Assembly: GCA_021014945.1 (NCBI GenBank)
Contig: MU266518.1
Span: 1 to 56,064, forward strand
Direction of reading: 5' to 3'
DNA from: Leucogyrophana mollusca
Taxonomy: Eukaryota > Basidiomycota > Agaricomycetes > Boletales
DNA: 56,064 nucleotides
Both the position numbers and the translations under genes were made by a program. Position 1 is the first letter of the stretch. Each line of letters opens with the position of its first letter. Positions 11,424-23,684 of this stretch are shown here, in pieces. Under the pieces are notes generated by a model, which saw nothing but the letters and a program-made list of their open reading frames with translations, made no database searches and was not told the origin of the DNA.

Positions 11424-14400
11424 CTACCCTCCCAAACACGAAAGCCGAGGCAGGACTTCACTCGGCTTCCGACCCATCGCCACCGCCTCTCTGACCTCTT
11501 CCGCCAATCGCCGACTCCGATCCCAGTCCAAAACCGGACTCTCAGAGGCTTCTGGATCGCTCCCGCATTGCGCAACACCTTCAAGGCGGGTATTCCTAGC
11601 TCGTGAAGGACCCTCACTCGTGGCGGCTGGGATGTGCGTGCTCGCTGACCTCGAGGGGGGCACAGAAACGACGAGATCGGGTCGTGCGCGCCTCAGCTTC
11701 TCAGCCATGGCAAGCCGCTCAGCTTTCCTCGCCCGCCGGCGTTCCCTCCTCGCGGCAGCCTCATCGTCGTCGAGATGAAGATTGGAGTTGAGGTCGAGGT
11801 CGAGATTGAGAGACGTTTCGGAGACCGTCGCGCTTGTTGCGATTGATGGAGACATGAGGCGCGTGCGCATACGAGGGACAAGCGGTGTATGTGCACGAGG
11901 GAGGAGAGGGACCGTTGGGCTGAGCTGGAGGCGCCGTGGGGATGGGGTGGGGCGATTGGGAGGAATAGGCGTCTTGGGGATATCGAACACGCCCATTGTA
12001 TCCAGTGAAGCGGATGAATGGTTCCGCGGAGTCTTGAGATTGTCCACGACGCCGCCTGCATCGTCTGGCGTGAACGTCCGCTGCAAGGGCCGTTTCGACA
12101 GTCCCGCGATCAGAAAACCAGCCGAATCATCTACCCCTGGAACAAAAGCGCCCCGCGGATCGCTGTTCTCGCTCGTATCGAGTCGAAGGCGCTTCGCGGC
12201 CGAAACGTCCCGTGCATCGGCCATACTCCGCGGCCTCTTTCTCCGAGTGGGCGAGCACGGGGAGAGGCGCAGTGGTTGTGAGTGGGATTGCGACCGCGGT
12301 GATTCGGCGGTGTAGTTCTGCAGGTCCGTGAAAGGGTGTTCTGGCTTTAGCTGGGACGCAGGCTGGGACAAGGGATCGCCGTCGACATCGGGTGCTTGAG
12401 ACGGTAGGCCCGAATCGGAATCGAAGTCCGGTATCACCTCCATGGGGGGAGGCGCATGATTGCGATCTGGGAGGTGTGGGGCGGTGCCTGTGCCTGCGAG
12501 GGGAGTGGGCTCTGTCGGCGTGCGCCGTATATTCTTCGGCTTCGGTTTCGGTTTCGGAGTCGGCGTAGAGTTGTTCCGTGTCGGCGTACAGCTTTTCTGT
12601 GTCGGCGTAGAGCACTCGGGTGTCGGTGTGGAGCACCTGGGTGTCGGCGTGGATGGGAAACTCGGGCTGTCGAAGTGATCGAAGTCAAGCAGCGGGGCCT
12701 CGTGCATAAAAGCGCCGCCCGCGGGGACTTCGCGTCCCTTCCCCTTCCTGCTGCGTCCGGCCGGGGAAGATACCGGTGTCAGGAGGTCCGCGGGAGGGGC
12801 GATATGCGGCTGCGGCTGCGAATGCGACTGGAGGGGCGGCGGCGTGTCTACCTCTATACGCGGAGTGCGTCGTCTCGCGACGGGCGATATGCGCGAGGGG
12901 CCCGCAACAGCATTGCCCTCCGAGGACGCGTCCGCGCGGGGTAAGATAAGCGGAGACATGACCGCGTCCCCGTCGCCCCACACCGACGACAACGACGGCG
13001 GAGACGAAGACGGCAGCCACGCCCCGTCGCTCCCTTGGACCCCAAACAGCCGCCGCGCGGTCCGAGCGTGCGCGTCGCTCCCGCCGGCGCTGTCCGTCTC
13101 CTCGTCGCTGTCCACGTACCGCGTCCGCTTCCGCTTTCCCCCCTGTTCCTGTTCCTGGGCCTTCCTCATCCCCACCCTCCACATATCCCCCATCTCGGTG
13201 GTCCCGCGCCACTCGCCATCGCTGTCCCCGCGCCGCTCGTCACCACCCTCGCCACCACCCCCACGCACTCCAGCCCTCCCAAGCGCGCGCTCCACGACGT
13301 CCCTTTCCCGCCCCCGCAGCCAGTCTCCGAGCACCTCCAGCCTGCGCCTCATGCGCCCCGTCTCCGCCCAGCGCTCCGCCTCCGCGGCGCCGGCGCACCC
13401 GAGGACGTTCTTCAGTGCCGCGTCGCTCTCCGCGGGGTCGAGGGCGGGCACGCTGGGTGTGTCGGCTGCGTGCGATGCGAGTCCGGCCGCAGCGACATCC
13501 GACGCGAGCCCGCCGAGCAGTGACGACGATGCAGGCGCACGGGACGCATCGGCGCCACACACGCACCCTGCGAACATGCGCCGCATGGCCGCCCAGTCGA
13601 GCCCGCCGAGCGCGGGGACGAGCGTGTTGGGCACGACGGCGCGCGGGCGGAAGAGCGTGACGAAGGACATGAGCTCCGGGAGGGGGGAGTGGCGGCTGAG
13701 CGGGACGAGCTGCGCCGGTGGGAGTTAGCGCGGGCTGAGAATTACCGAGCCAAGCACCCTGCCCGGGATCGTAAGAACGCGCACTCACGAGGCTATGTAC
13801 GCTCTCCGCGCCCTCCAGCGCCACGCGCCGCTTCACGTCGCGCATATATGCGCCCCACTGCGCACACCCCATCGTCACGGGGTTGACGTACACGATGTGC
13901 TTCCCCTTCGCGCTGCGGGGCGCAGGGCCTGTGCTTTGAGCTATCCCGTTGTCTTTACTCTCACATATACCTTGACCTTTACCTTTACCTTCGTCTTTGT
14001 CGTTAGCGAAAGCGTGTTCCTTGGCGCCGCCACCCAGACCCTCGCCGCCCACGTCCACGTCCACGTACGCACACCGCGCAAACCGCTCACATGCGTGGAA
14101 CCGCGTTGCGTGCTCGTCGCGGGTGACGACGGCGCGGAGGAAGGGGTCCGATGTGTGTGTGTATATGCCGAATTTGTAGCGGTCGACGTGGATCTGCGCG
14201 GAGGGGGCGGGTAGTATTAGTATTCGGGGGTGTCACGTGGAGGGGGAGGTGGGGAGGTGGGGAAGCACCGCACAAACGCAAGGAAGCGCCGTACAATCGG
14301 AGGGAAGCACCGCACATACGCAAACGCAGTAGAGACACACATAAAGACAAAATGACGAGAGTAGATAACACACCTTGCAATGAAACGCCCTCGCCACACC

Positions 14401-15734
14401 CTTGAGCACGTCCTCGTACCCCCACGTCCACGCGTTGATGAAGAAGTAGGTGCTCGCGGGGAAGAGCGCGATGAGCTCGACGAGGCCTTGCACGGCTGTG
14501 TCCTGCACACACGATAACGCGGTATGCGATGTCAGCCGGCGCAAATCCCACAGCAGAGAATACGGCGGGAATGAAATCCAAGCGGCAGGGACGAGACGGG
14601 ACGGGACGGGATGCAAACCAAAAAACGAAAGACGGAGCCAAACGCACCTTGCTGGGGACGACCACCGTGTCCAGCAGACACGCCGTGTCGAGGTAGATCG
14701 CTTCGAGGGTCCTCACGAGCGGGGCGTCCTGAGTGTGCGGGGTCTCGCTCTCCTGGGTGTGCACCGTCTCCGCCCCTTTCTCGTGCACCGCTTCCTCGTG
14801 GCTTACCCTGTCCGCCGCTCCTACGTGCACACCCTCGCCCGCCCCTATGCGTACACCCTCGCCCGCCCCCGCGCATACGCCCTCGCTTACCCCTATGCGT
14901 ACACCCCCACCCGTGTCTTTACGATCCTCGCTCGCTTCTACGCACAGCCCGCCGCCCACGCCCAGCCCCTCCGCGCGCGCGACATACACGCCGAGCCCCG
15001 TCTGCGGCGGGTCGGCGAGGTACGGCTGGAGGAGGGGGTTGCGTGCGAGGGAGGCGAGGAACCAGGGCTCGGCGCGGAGGTCGCCGGTGTGGAGGACCGT
15101 GCCGAGAGGGCCGGAGATGAGGAACCTGGGTGGAACGTTAGGCATGGGCAGCGGGAACAAGGTAGTGGGAATGGGAGTAGGGGAGAGGAGAGAAGGGAGA
15201 CACGTACATGACGGCGCCGGGACAGTGGTTCGCGTCGATGAGGGTGATCGTCACCGTCACATCGGCGTCCAACTCGAACTGCGTGGGCGTGTTGAGCGGG
15301 ACGGCGTGCTACCAGGGCGTCAGCATCGTCAGTTCACAGTCAAGCAGACACACGGCGCGTACGAGGAGGTCCCGCGAACCCGTGTAGGATATCCGCCCGT
15401 CGGGCTTCACGACCGGCGGGATCCGCAGATGGCTAAACGTGCGCGTCCGCTCCACCCTCCCCTCACCCTCACCCTGCGCCCTCTCCGCATCGCACCGCGC
15501 ACGCTCCTTATACACCTCGTGGCGCAGCAGCATCGCCTTCGCGTCGGGGGAGCACACGACGCGCCGGTCAAAGGACGCGGCGGCGAGGCCGGCGAGGTGG
15601 TCTGTGTGCGTGTGCGTGAGGAGGTGGAGCGCGGGCTTGTTGAAGGGCGGGGGGAGGTCGTCGGGGGAGGAGAAGGCGTCGACGCGGATGGGGTAGGGGA
15701 GGGCGAAGGCGTGGTAGGGCGTTCCTGGAGGCAT
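11424..15734 (-). CDS. Artemis/SNM1-like beta-CASP nuclease with long tail
   Basis: Predicted nuclear DNA-repair nuclease of the SNM1/Pso2/Artemis group. Six exons (15734-15354, 15308-15208, 15125-14648, 14502-14374, 14193-13789, 13709-11424) give 1,259 residues. The metallo-beta-lactamase core shows LLTHTHTDHLAGL (about 38-50), the histidine of DANHCPGAV (about 155) and the aspartate of LHTGDLRAE. The beta-CASP part has AIYLDTACLL, TYFFINAWTWGYEDVLKGVA, HVDRYKFGIYTH, TRFHACERF and VPLSRHSPLPELMSFVTLFRP, where related enzymes have a YSEHSS-type segment. Two acidic or glycine-rich inserts (for example GVRIGVSEGVCAGAGEGV) interrupt the core. The last ~700 residues are low-complexity, with STPTP-type repeats and Arg/Lys-rich segments, and look disordered. 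A short broken copy of exon 3 lies at about 35,225-35,400. Confidence 0.87.
12535..12660 (-). repeat. Minisatellite inside the nuclease tail
   Basis: Four or five units of roughly 27-30 bases built on GTGTCGGCGT (plus strand) encode a run of CSTPTPE/CSTPTQK/NSTPTPK peptides in the disordered tail of the Artemis-like gene. The frame is kept through the repeats, so copy number may vary without breaking the protein. Confidence 0.65.
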
Positions 15735-16646
15735 TGATATTGGCGCGCGTGCAGGTGTTGTTTAAAGATTTGTGTTGCTTTGCCTTGTGGTTGTTGTTAG
15801 TCGCGCAGGCCTGAATTCGGAGTTGCCTATCGATGCATCGGAAGAGCTTGAGATTGGGGGAGATTGAGGAGGATTGGGTTGAGGTCGAAGTTAATTATAA
15901 GCGAGTTAGGCGCCGGCGGTCCCGCCACAGTCCAAATCTGGCAAATCCGGACTCTCACCCCGACTCCCACCAAGTCACCTCGCCACTCATTTACCCAACT
16001 CATGCCCACATCATCCCTAGTCACCCCATAAAAACGCCTCTTAAATACGCATTCTGACTCCCTCCTGGCCAATCGAGCTCGAGTCATCCCCAGCCCACGC
16101 CAACGTCCTGTGTCTCCACTCCGACGACCAAGCTCGTAGGAGGCGGGGCACAGGGCTGTTGGCGTCGATGTTTCATGGATTCTTGCATCCAAGTCGATAT
16201 CTACGCACGAACAGAACAAAAACCCATTCAGTGGTACAGTACTCGTGTATACCGGTGGTCCAGATTCTAGCAGTCTTGCCTTCTGGTTGGCGCACCAGCA
16301 TGGAAATTGAGGGGCCACGAGTTCGTACGCCACGGTGAGTTGTCTGTACGTTGTTGTTACTTATTCATGTAGCTCCCTGCGTACTCTGCGCCGCACCCTC
16401 AGTGGGACTTTCACTCGAGCAGATCCAGTACATGATGGTGCTACCAAGTCTGAATCACTCGATCGCACACATCGGGTCTAGATCTAAGCATCAGAAACGC
16501 TCCGTCACACTCGGTGCTCAACGCGAGAGAAAGTGAGATGCGAAAGAATGATAGTGGCAACCTGATCTGTTGCCCGGATCTGCGAGCTATGCTCCTCCAC
16601 CTCGACCCCCAACCACGGCGCCAATACCCAACCACTGCACCACCCC
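15735..16646. other. Intergenic, no gene recognised
   Basis: About 910 bases hold the promoter of the nuclease gene and the 3' flank of the GST-like gene, both on the minus strand. Open frames here (for example 15,827-16,333, minus) have no recognisable motif. Confidence 0.4.
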
Positions 16647-17497
16647 CTACACAACCCACCACTCCTCCACCGCGCCCAGCAACGCAGCCCACCTTCCCCC
16701 ATGCCACGCACACACGCGGGCCCACTCCTGCGGCGTAAGGAGGAGCTGAAAGGACTTGAGCTGCGCGGCGAGGGCAAAGTCTGCGTGGGTGGGCGTGGGG
16801 CCGAGGAGGTACTGGTCCCGCTGACCGGCCGCTGCGTACCACCCATCGACGACGCCCCACGCGTCTTCGAGGGCCCTCCAGTTCTCCTCGCTCCACGCCG
16901 CACTCCCGAACTTCTCCCATTTTTGCAAATTTTTGCTCCTTTGCGTGGGTGTAGTATGCCTGGCTCGCGGGGTTGAGGGCGGCGCAGGCGCGCACGAGGA
17001 GGAAGAACATGTGTGGGGAGGAGGCGAGGGCGGAGAGGGCGGTGGTGAGGGCGGCGAGGGACGCCGGGGACGCGGGCGCGTCGTTGGTGGCGTCCGAGTC
17101 CTTGGCGGCGCTGTCACTATTACTCTGGGGGAGCAGGCTTGGGGTATCGGGGTAGGTGCGGTCGAGGTACGCAGCGATGGCCAGCGAGTCCATGACAACC
17201 GCACTAGTCTTCGTGTCCTCAATGACCGGGAGTGTGTAGCGCGTGGGGGACTTGGGGCTCGGGGTCGCGCCGAGGGCTTTCATGCGGGGCTCGATGTCAG
17301 GGAACTCGATCCAGACGGTGGTGAAGGGGAGGTTCTTGTAGCCGAGGGCGTACCTGCGGGGGTATGGTGTTAAATATTACGTGGATTGTGTGTAGGAGGG
17401 AGGGGACGTGCCTTGTTTTTATTGTGTTGGGCGACCAGGGCTGGCCTGGGGTCTGGCACGGAATGTCATACAGGGTGATGTGCGGCGTAGATTCCAT
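16647..17497 (-). pseudogene. Glutathione S-transferase-like gene with apparent frameshift
   Basis: Exon 1 (17497-17412) begins MESTPHITLYDIPC and ends WSPNTIKTR. Exon 2 (from 17353) continues YALGYKNLPFTTVWIEFPDI, LPVIEDTKTSAVVMDS and IAAYLDRTYPDTP, the thioredoxin-fold half of an agaricomycete GST family. Intron 1 (17411-17354) fits only with a GC-AG donor (AAG|GCACGT). The second half, from KFGSAAWSEENWRALEDAW to CAWHGGRWAALLG, is in a different frame. The shift falls near 16,920-16,940, in a stretch with two runs of five A bases, and no intron fits. A degraded paralogue at 55,050-55,300 reads through the same place in one frame. Either the gene is broken or the assembly has an indel here. 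Intact, it would be a cytosolic GST of about 260-280 residues. Confidence 0.7.
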
Positions 17498-17718
17498 TGG
17501 GGGCGACGATAAGAGTCTGCATGTGACGTAATTGCACCATTGGATTCGAGAGGGTTCTCAGCGTCACTGGGCAGCAGCGATATTCGTGCCCTTGTATGAG
17601 ATAAGGGACCTCGCCGTGACTGTACTCGCCTCCATTAGTCATCAGATGACGTAATCACGCAATGAGCAGGAGTGCGCAAGTGATCTTGGTCATCATCACC
17701 ACTACACCGACGACTACG
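17498..17718. promoter_or_regulatory. Divergent promoter of GST-like gene and HUL5
   Basis: 221 bases separate the opposed start codons of the GST-like gene and the Hul5-like ligase. Both promoters must lie here. No TATA box is obvious. Confidence 0.5.
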
Positions 17719-20700
17719 ATGCTCCCCTCCTTCGACTCTGAGCGCCGTCGCCCTATAAACCTCGGCGGCTCCACCCCCACCGCATCCCACGCCTCCATCC
17801 TCGACCAGGCCCGCCTCCGCCGCATCGAGCGCGAGGAACACAGGCGCAGGGCAGACGCCGCCGTCGTCCTCCAGGCGTGGTGGCGCGGCGTTAACGAGAA
17901 GGCTGCTGCGAGGGAGAGGCTGTGCAGGATATTGGAGGACGGCATGGACGTGGACGCGGGGGATGGCGATGGGATCACGCAGCTGAGGTGCCTGGTGCTC
18001 ATTGGGCGGGACGAGGCGCTGCTTGGGAGGTGGTCGAGTGGGGTCATTGCTAATGGTGCGTCGTGGCTGCTCACCCGTGCCGATGGTCGCTCATGTACAG
18101 CAGGATCACTCCTCCGCCCCGCCCTCGGCCCAGATCGGGAGCACTGGCTCGTCCTCATTCGACAAATGGCCGTCCTCTTGCTCCACTCCGTCGCAGACCG
18201 TCCCCAGTAAGTACCCCCGCTACCCCGTGACGCTAATCACTCCTGATCTTATCGCTTCCTATGCGTAATTGCAACACAGATCTGAATATGCAGTGCCCCA
18301 CCTCAAAGTCCTCACCACCCTCCTTGACCCATCGTCTTTCCCCGACGTCGGGCCCAGCGTCCCCGCGAGCATCACCGCCTACCTCCTCCGCCGCAACTTC
18401 TACGAACACGTCTCCACCGCCCTGCGCGCCATCGTAAGTCCTCCACTGCTCGGTTTTGGTGTGTGGTGAACTAATGGTTGTTTGTCATGGCCTTGACACG
18501 CTTCGTAACTCCTCGTCTTCACCTCGTACTCCCTCGTCTCGTCTTCTCGGATCGACGTCTTCCTCGCAACTCCTCGTCTTGGGCTTGCAACTCCTTGCTT
18601 GACCTTACAACTCCATGCTTTGAACTACAACGCCCGTCTCCACCTCGCAACTCCCCCACAACCCTTTGATTTCCCTCTGCTCCAACTCCCCCTCATCGCC
18701 ATCTCATTTCCACACCACAGGCCCCAGAAGCGAAGAACGACCCCGCACTACCCTACCTCGCCCAGCTCACCTACCTCCCTCTATCCACGCTCTCCCCCTT
18801 CCCCCCTTCCTCGCCCGCATCAACAACCACACCCGCACCCGCCCCCACAGGCGACTTAGCCCTCTTCACACACGCCTTCCACGCGCTCACGACGCACATC
18901 CTCACCATCCCCCTCCTCCCCTACCGCCTCCCCCTCCCCGCACTCTCCGCGCTCGCCGCGCGCCTCCCGCTCGACGCGCTGCACGTCCTCGCGCCGTGGG
19001 TGCCCCCGCCTTCCTCGCCGCCTTCACCTTCCTCCGTCCCGTCACCTTTTCCCACCACCACGCCCATATCTTCGCTCCCCCCACCCGCACACACGCCCCC
19101 CACGCCCCTCACACACGCGCTCGCCGCCTCCGCGCTCCCCCACCTCCTCGCGAACCTCCTCGCCTTCGCGCCCCCGCGGTACCCCGCCCTCCCCGCCCCC
19201 GCGCTCACGACCTACCTCCACCTCGTCGCCGCGATCCTCGGCGCGCTCCCTCCGGGCGCGCTCGATGCGGACGCCGGCGCTCCGACTGCCACCGCATGGG
19301 CCGCGGATTCCGACTCCGACGCCGACGCCGACGCAGGCGCACCGGCGGCGGCGAGACAAAAACCGAGACTGGTCCTCGACGCACGCACCAGGAAGCGCCT
19401 GCAGACGCTCTCCGCGCCCACGCACCTCACCGCGCTGCTCCGCGCCGTCTCGTCGCGCTCCTCCAGCACCAGCATACGCACGCATTCCAGCAGCAGCAAC
19501 AGCAGCAGCAGCATACACGCACTCCTCCCGGCGCTCCTCGCGCTTCTCGCGGCCGCGCCTGCGCGGAAAGACAAGGTCCTGAGCGCGCTGCTCGCGTATG
19601 GCGGGGGCGGGCTCGTGCGCGAGGTGTGGCGCGACTGGGTGCGCGGGGCGGGGCTGGGAAGGGAGGGCGGGTCGGTTATGGGTGAGTGTTTTCGTTTTTC
19701 GTTACTTGGTACACTACGTCAGATGCTATGCTATGTTCGGGGTTGTACTCTACCTTGGGCCTTTGGGTTATACTCTGCCTTGGGCCTTGGGGGTTGTACT
19801 CCGTCTTGGGCCGTTTTGGGATTGGGATTAGGATTAGGATTGAGACACTGACACACCCCGCACAGACCCCGCACATGCCCCCGCCTGGGCGCCGCTCCTC
19901 CTCCTCACAGAGCTGTACACACAATCACTCCTCACGATGTCTGACGACGAGTTCTTCGGCGGGGGTGCGAGTGGCGCGTCGTCCCTGGGCGGTGCGCCAG
20001 GCGTTGGTGCTGGGGGAGGGAAGCTAGGCATTGGTGGTAGTAGTGGCACAGGGAGACCGGGAACTGGTGGCGGCGGTGCGGCGGGGGGAGCGGGGGGAGC
20101 GGGGAGACCAGGCACGAGCCTCACCCTCGACGAGCTAGTGGAGTTCTCGCGGATGCTGTTCAATATCGCGTTTGCGCTGTATTGGAAGGATAGTTCGGCG
20201 CTGACGGGAACGGGTGATACTAGGACGGGCACGGGCACGGGCGACGCGAAGATGGACACAGGCGACACGAGAACTGAGACAGGCAGGGCACTGACGGAGC
20301 GGGCAGGGGCAGGGGCGGGGGCGGGGACGGGGGCGTGGATGGAGGGCACCGTGCCTGGCGCGCCGGGGGTGAGGTGGGAGGCGGCGCGGGCGGCGATCAC
20401 GCGGTGTTTGCAGGCTGTTGTGGCGAGGGAGTGAGTGTTCTTGGTTTTGATTTTGGTTTTGTGGGTTGTGTGTTGGAGCCTGGGATGGGTTTGTGTGTTT
20501 GAGTTTGGGCTGAGATGGGTGCGCTGGTAATGCGCTGATGGGTTTGCTTGGTTGACTGACTGACCTGGTGGCGTTCTGGTGACTGGTTTGTGTTGAGCTG
20601 TGCGGATGGGCCGACCTGGCTGCGTTGTACGGATGGGCTGACGTTTTTGATGCGTTACGTTGTGCAGTGCTAGGAAACCGTTCGTGCCCCCCGGACATTG

Positions 20701-23479
20701 GCACGTGAGCGACCATATCGACATGAATTTGTTCGTGGACGCGGCTGTGTGAGTGTCCCCCTCTTCCCCTCTTCCCTCCTTCCACTAATCATATCCCTTA
20801 TCCCTTATCCCATCCCCTTCCCATTCTGCCGCACCTTACCCCCCTCCCACCCAGCTTCGAAGACCAAGAACTCTCATCCGAGCCCACCCCCGCCCCCCTC
20901 ACCCCCTTCCCCCGCACGCACCGCACACACGCGCCCGCCCTCTCCAAGCGCCAGCTCGCGCTCTTCTCCCCGCGCCTCGGCGTGCTCAACAACATCCCCT
21001 TCGCGATCCCCTTCGAGACGCGCGTCGCGATATTCCGGCGGTTCGTCGAGAGCGACGTCGCGCGGCGGTATAGTACGGTGCGTGGGTTTCGTAGCGATGA
21101 TGGTGATGAGTTTTCGTAAGCTGACTTGGGATGCTAACATAACACCATAACACTTTGCGTCGTACCACTAACGTACAACTTCATGCCACCTCCAACACCC
21201 GACTTCATATCATCAATACCCTACTCACTCCACGACCACCCACATTCCCCACCAGAACGCATTTCAGCGCAACCCCTGGGGAAGGCATAGCAGGGGCGAG
21301 CGGATCGAGGTCTCGATACGGAGGGGGAACATCGCGCAGGACGGGTACGATAAGCTCGCGGAGGCGGATTTGAAGGCCCCCATCGCGATTTCGTTCATTG
21401 ATCAGTTTGGGGAGCCTGAGTGAGTTTTTATTTTATTTTGTGGTGTACGGGGCTGCACTTTTGGACGTTGGCTATTTGCACACTAACTTCACCCCTCTGA
21501 CCACTAGAGCCGGCATCGACGGCGGCGGCGTGTTCAAGGAGTTTTTCACCTCGCTCTGCAAGGAGGTGTTCGACTCGGACCGCGGGCTCTGGCTCGCGAA
21601 CAAGCGGAACGAGCTGTATCCAAACCCGCACTCGTATGCTACAGAACGTGAGTGATTGTTGGGACTTTCAGAGGCTATATGCTCATGTTGTTGCGCCTCG
21701 TCTTCTTTGCACCTTGTGCTCTCCTCTCGACACGACCCGGAACCACACCCTTCACCCCCGTATAAACCGCACCCTACACCCCGCATGAATCGCACCCCCA
21801 CACGTCACACGTGCCCACACGACACGCACCCGTAATGAATCACACCAGCCCACAGCCTAAACTGGTACCGCTTCATCGGGCGCATCCTCGGGAAGGCGCT
21901 GTACGAAGGCATCCTCGTGGACGTCGCCTTCGCCGGGTTCTTCCTTGCCAAGGTACGCAGGCCCCCCTTTTTTCGGGAGCGGTGTCGTCTGATCTGCAAA
22001 TGAATGGATTCTGATTCTGATTCTGCGATTGCGCCCCCGCCGATTCTACCAACGAACCCCCGCTGATTCTACCACCGAACCCCCGTCGACTCCCGATCAA
22101 ACCGAATCGAACCACAGTGGCTGGGGAGGCAGAGCTTCCTAGACGACCTCGCTTCGCTCGACCCCGATCTATACCAGGGGCTTATCTTCCTGAAGAACTA
22201 TACCGGGAACATGGAGGACCTCTCGCTCAATTTCACGGTGGCGACCGAAGGTGGGTGCCTCTCCGATCTTCCGCTTCTTTCCGTGCCGGCGCGCCATCAT
22301 TGGGCGACGACTCGGGATCGTCATAAACTTGGACTCGATGTCGAATTGGGACTCGTCATAAACTTGGACTCGACGTCGAGTTGGGATTCGTCATAAACTT
22401 GGACTTGGAACAAACTTGGCCCAACTCACAAACGTGGGCTCATCACGAGCTCGGGCCCATCATGAGCCTCGATTCTTTACAATCTTGGACTGGACTTATC
22501 GCGAACGTGAGCTGATGATGATTGCCATTCACAGAATTCGGGGTTGCCAAAGCACTGAACCTGATTCCCAATGGCAATAACGTCGCCGTCACGCGCGAAA
22601 ACAGGCTCCAGTACATATACCTCGTTTCTCACTATCGGCTGAGCAAGCAGATCAAGCTGCAAAGCGAGGCCTTCTTCGAGGGTCTTTCCGAGATGATAGA
22701 CCCGAAATGGCTTCGGTACGCTATTCCCCATTTCCCCATCCATCTCCCCGTCCCCTTCTCCTTTCCCCATCCACGCCCATCCATTCATATCTGTATCCAA
22801 TGCGCTATTCCTGTTCAGCGCTGATTCCAAATTCATTTCCGGCTCAGAATGTTCAACCAGCAAGAACTCCAGATACTCCTCGGTGGCGTCAACGCACCCA
22901 TCGATCTGGACGATTTGAGGGAGCATACTAATTATGGGGGGTTGTATGACAATGACGAACCCACGATCCAGGCGTTCTGGAAGGTAAGAAGAACTTACAC
23001 AAAACGACATACAAAAAAAACGCACGGGAGTCGTGCCCGTACTGATTGTCTTTTTTTTCCCGTTTCGTATTCTTGTATCAATAGGTTATCGCCACCTTCG
23101 ATCAGGAACAGCGCCGGGCGTTTTTACGGTTCGTCACGAGCTGCAGCCGACCACCTCTTCTGTGAGTACTTCTTTCCGCATGCTTCCGATACCTCGGGGG
23201 GCGGACGTCGCGCGATTCTCACATCGCACCATCACCGGCTTTAGTGGTTTCAAGCAGCTCATTCCGAACTTTGCTATTCGGGACGCTGGGAGCGACGAAC
23301 ACAGATTGCCTACGTCGAGCACATGTGTTAACCTCCTGAAGGTGAGCTCGTGGTGTGCTCATGCTTTTGATACACGTCATTTACCCGCCATGCAGCTGCC
23401 TCGCTATAAAAGTGCACAGGTGCTCCGCAACAAGCTGTTGCAGGCAATTTCCTCGGGTGCCGGCTTCGATCTCTCATAG
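17719..23479 (+). CDS. HUL5: HECT-type E3 ubiquitin ligase, Hul5/UBE3C type
   Basis: Adds ubiquitin to misfolded and proteasome-bound proteins. About 16 exons can be joined (17719-18055, 18101-18206, 18280-18433, 18721-19681, 19866-20430, 20668-20748, 20855-21077, 21256-21419, 21508-21647, 21849-21952, 22118-22250, 22535-22715, 22848-22983, 23085-23161, 23245-23341, 23396-23479), giving about 1,180 residues. The N-terminus has the Hul5 opening RRRPINLGGSTPT and an IQ-like helix (AAVVLQAWWRGV). The middle is Pro/Ala/Ser-rich, then LLTELYTQSLLTMSDDEFF. The HECT domain runs from about residue 800: GIDGGGVFKEFFTSLCKEVF, NWYRFIGRILGKALYEGILV and FNQQELQILLGG. The catalytic cysteine is in FVTSCSRPPLLGFKQL, about 65 residues from the end. 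The 45-base intron 18056-18100 keeps frame and may be optional. Pieces of exons 1-3 recur, out of order, in the right half. Confidence 0.92.
18434..18720 (+). repeat. Long HUL5 intron with CTCGTCTTC-like repeats
   Basis: This intron is 287 bases, against about 50-100 for most others. It is filled with imperfect repeats of CCTCGTCTTC, CTTCGTAACTCC and ACAACTCC on the plus strand. Confidence 0.5.
19730..19825 (+). repeat. Tandem repeat in a HUL5 intron
   Basis: Three imperfect units of about 30 bases, each carrying GTACTCTRCCTTGGGCC-like sequence, lie in the intron 19682-19865. It is non-coding. Confidence 0.6.
22308..22412 (+). repeat. 38-base tandem repeat in a HUL5 intron
   Basis: About three units built on CGTCATAAACTTGGACTCG, with ATGTCGAATTGGGA or close variants between them, fill part of the unusually long intron 22251-22534. 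Confidence 0.65.
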
Positions 23480-23684
23480 GCGCACCGGCTTCTTCCAGTG
23501 TGTATGTATTCCTGGGTAGTTGTATTTTTCCTTGGATTAGATTGCCGCATAGATTTTGTCTCACTGCATACATACATACATGAATTCGATTGTACAACAG
23601 CGTCATGAATGATCTCAGATGTAATTGGAATAGTAGATCCCCGTTGGCTCCTTCCAAATATCTGGAGCGTTTATTTTTTTCCAC
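23480..23684. other. Convergent 3' flanks of HUL5 and DAHP synthase
   Basis: 205 bases between two facing stop codons. It contains short CATACATACATACATG repeats near 23,565. No gene was seen. Confidence 0.5.

Noticed and set aside
12844..13728. 294-codon plus-strand Ser/Pro-rich frame
   Set aside because: Antisense to the last exon of the Artemis-like nuclease gene.
18666..19685. 339-codon plus-strand frame rich in Pro, His and Arg
   Set aside because: It is a shifted frame of HUL5 exon 4 (18,721-19,681); the frame that joins to the HECT domain was kept.
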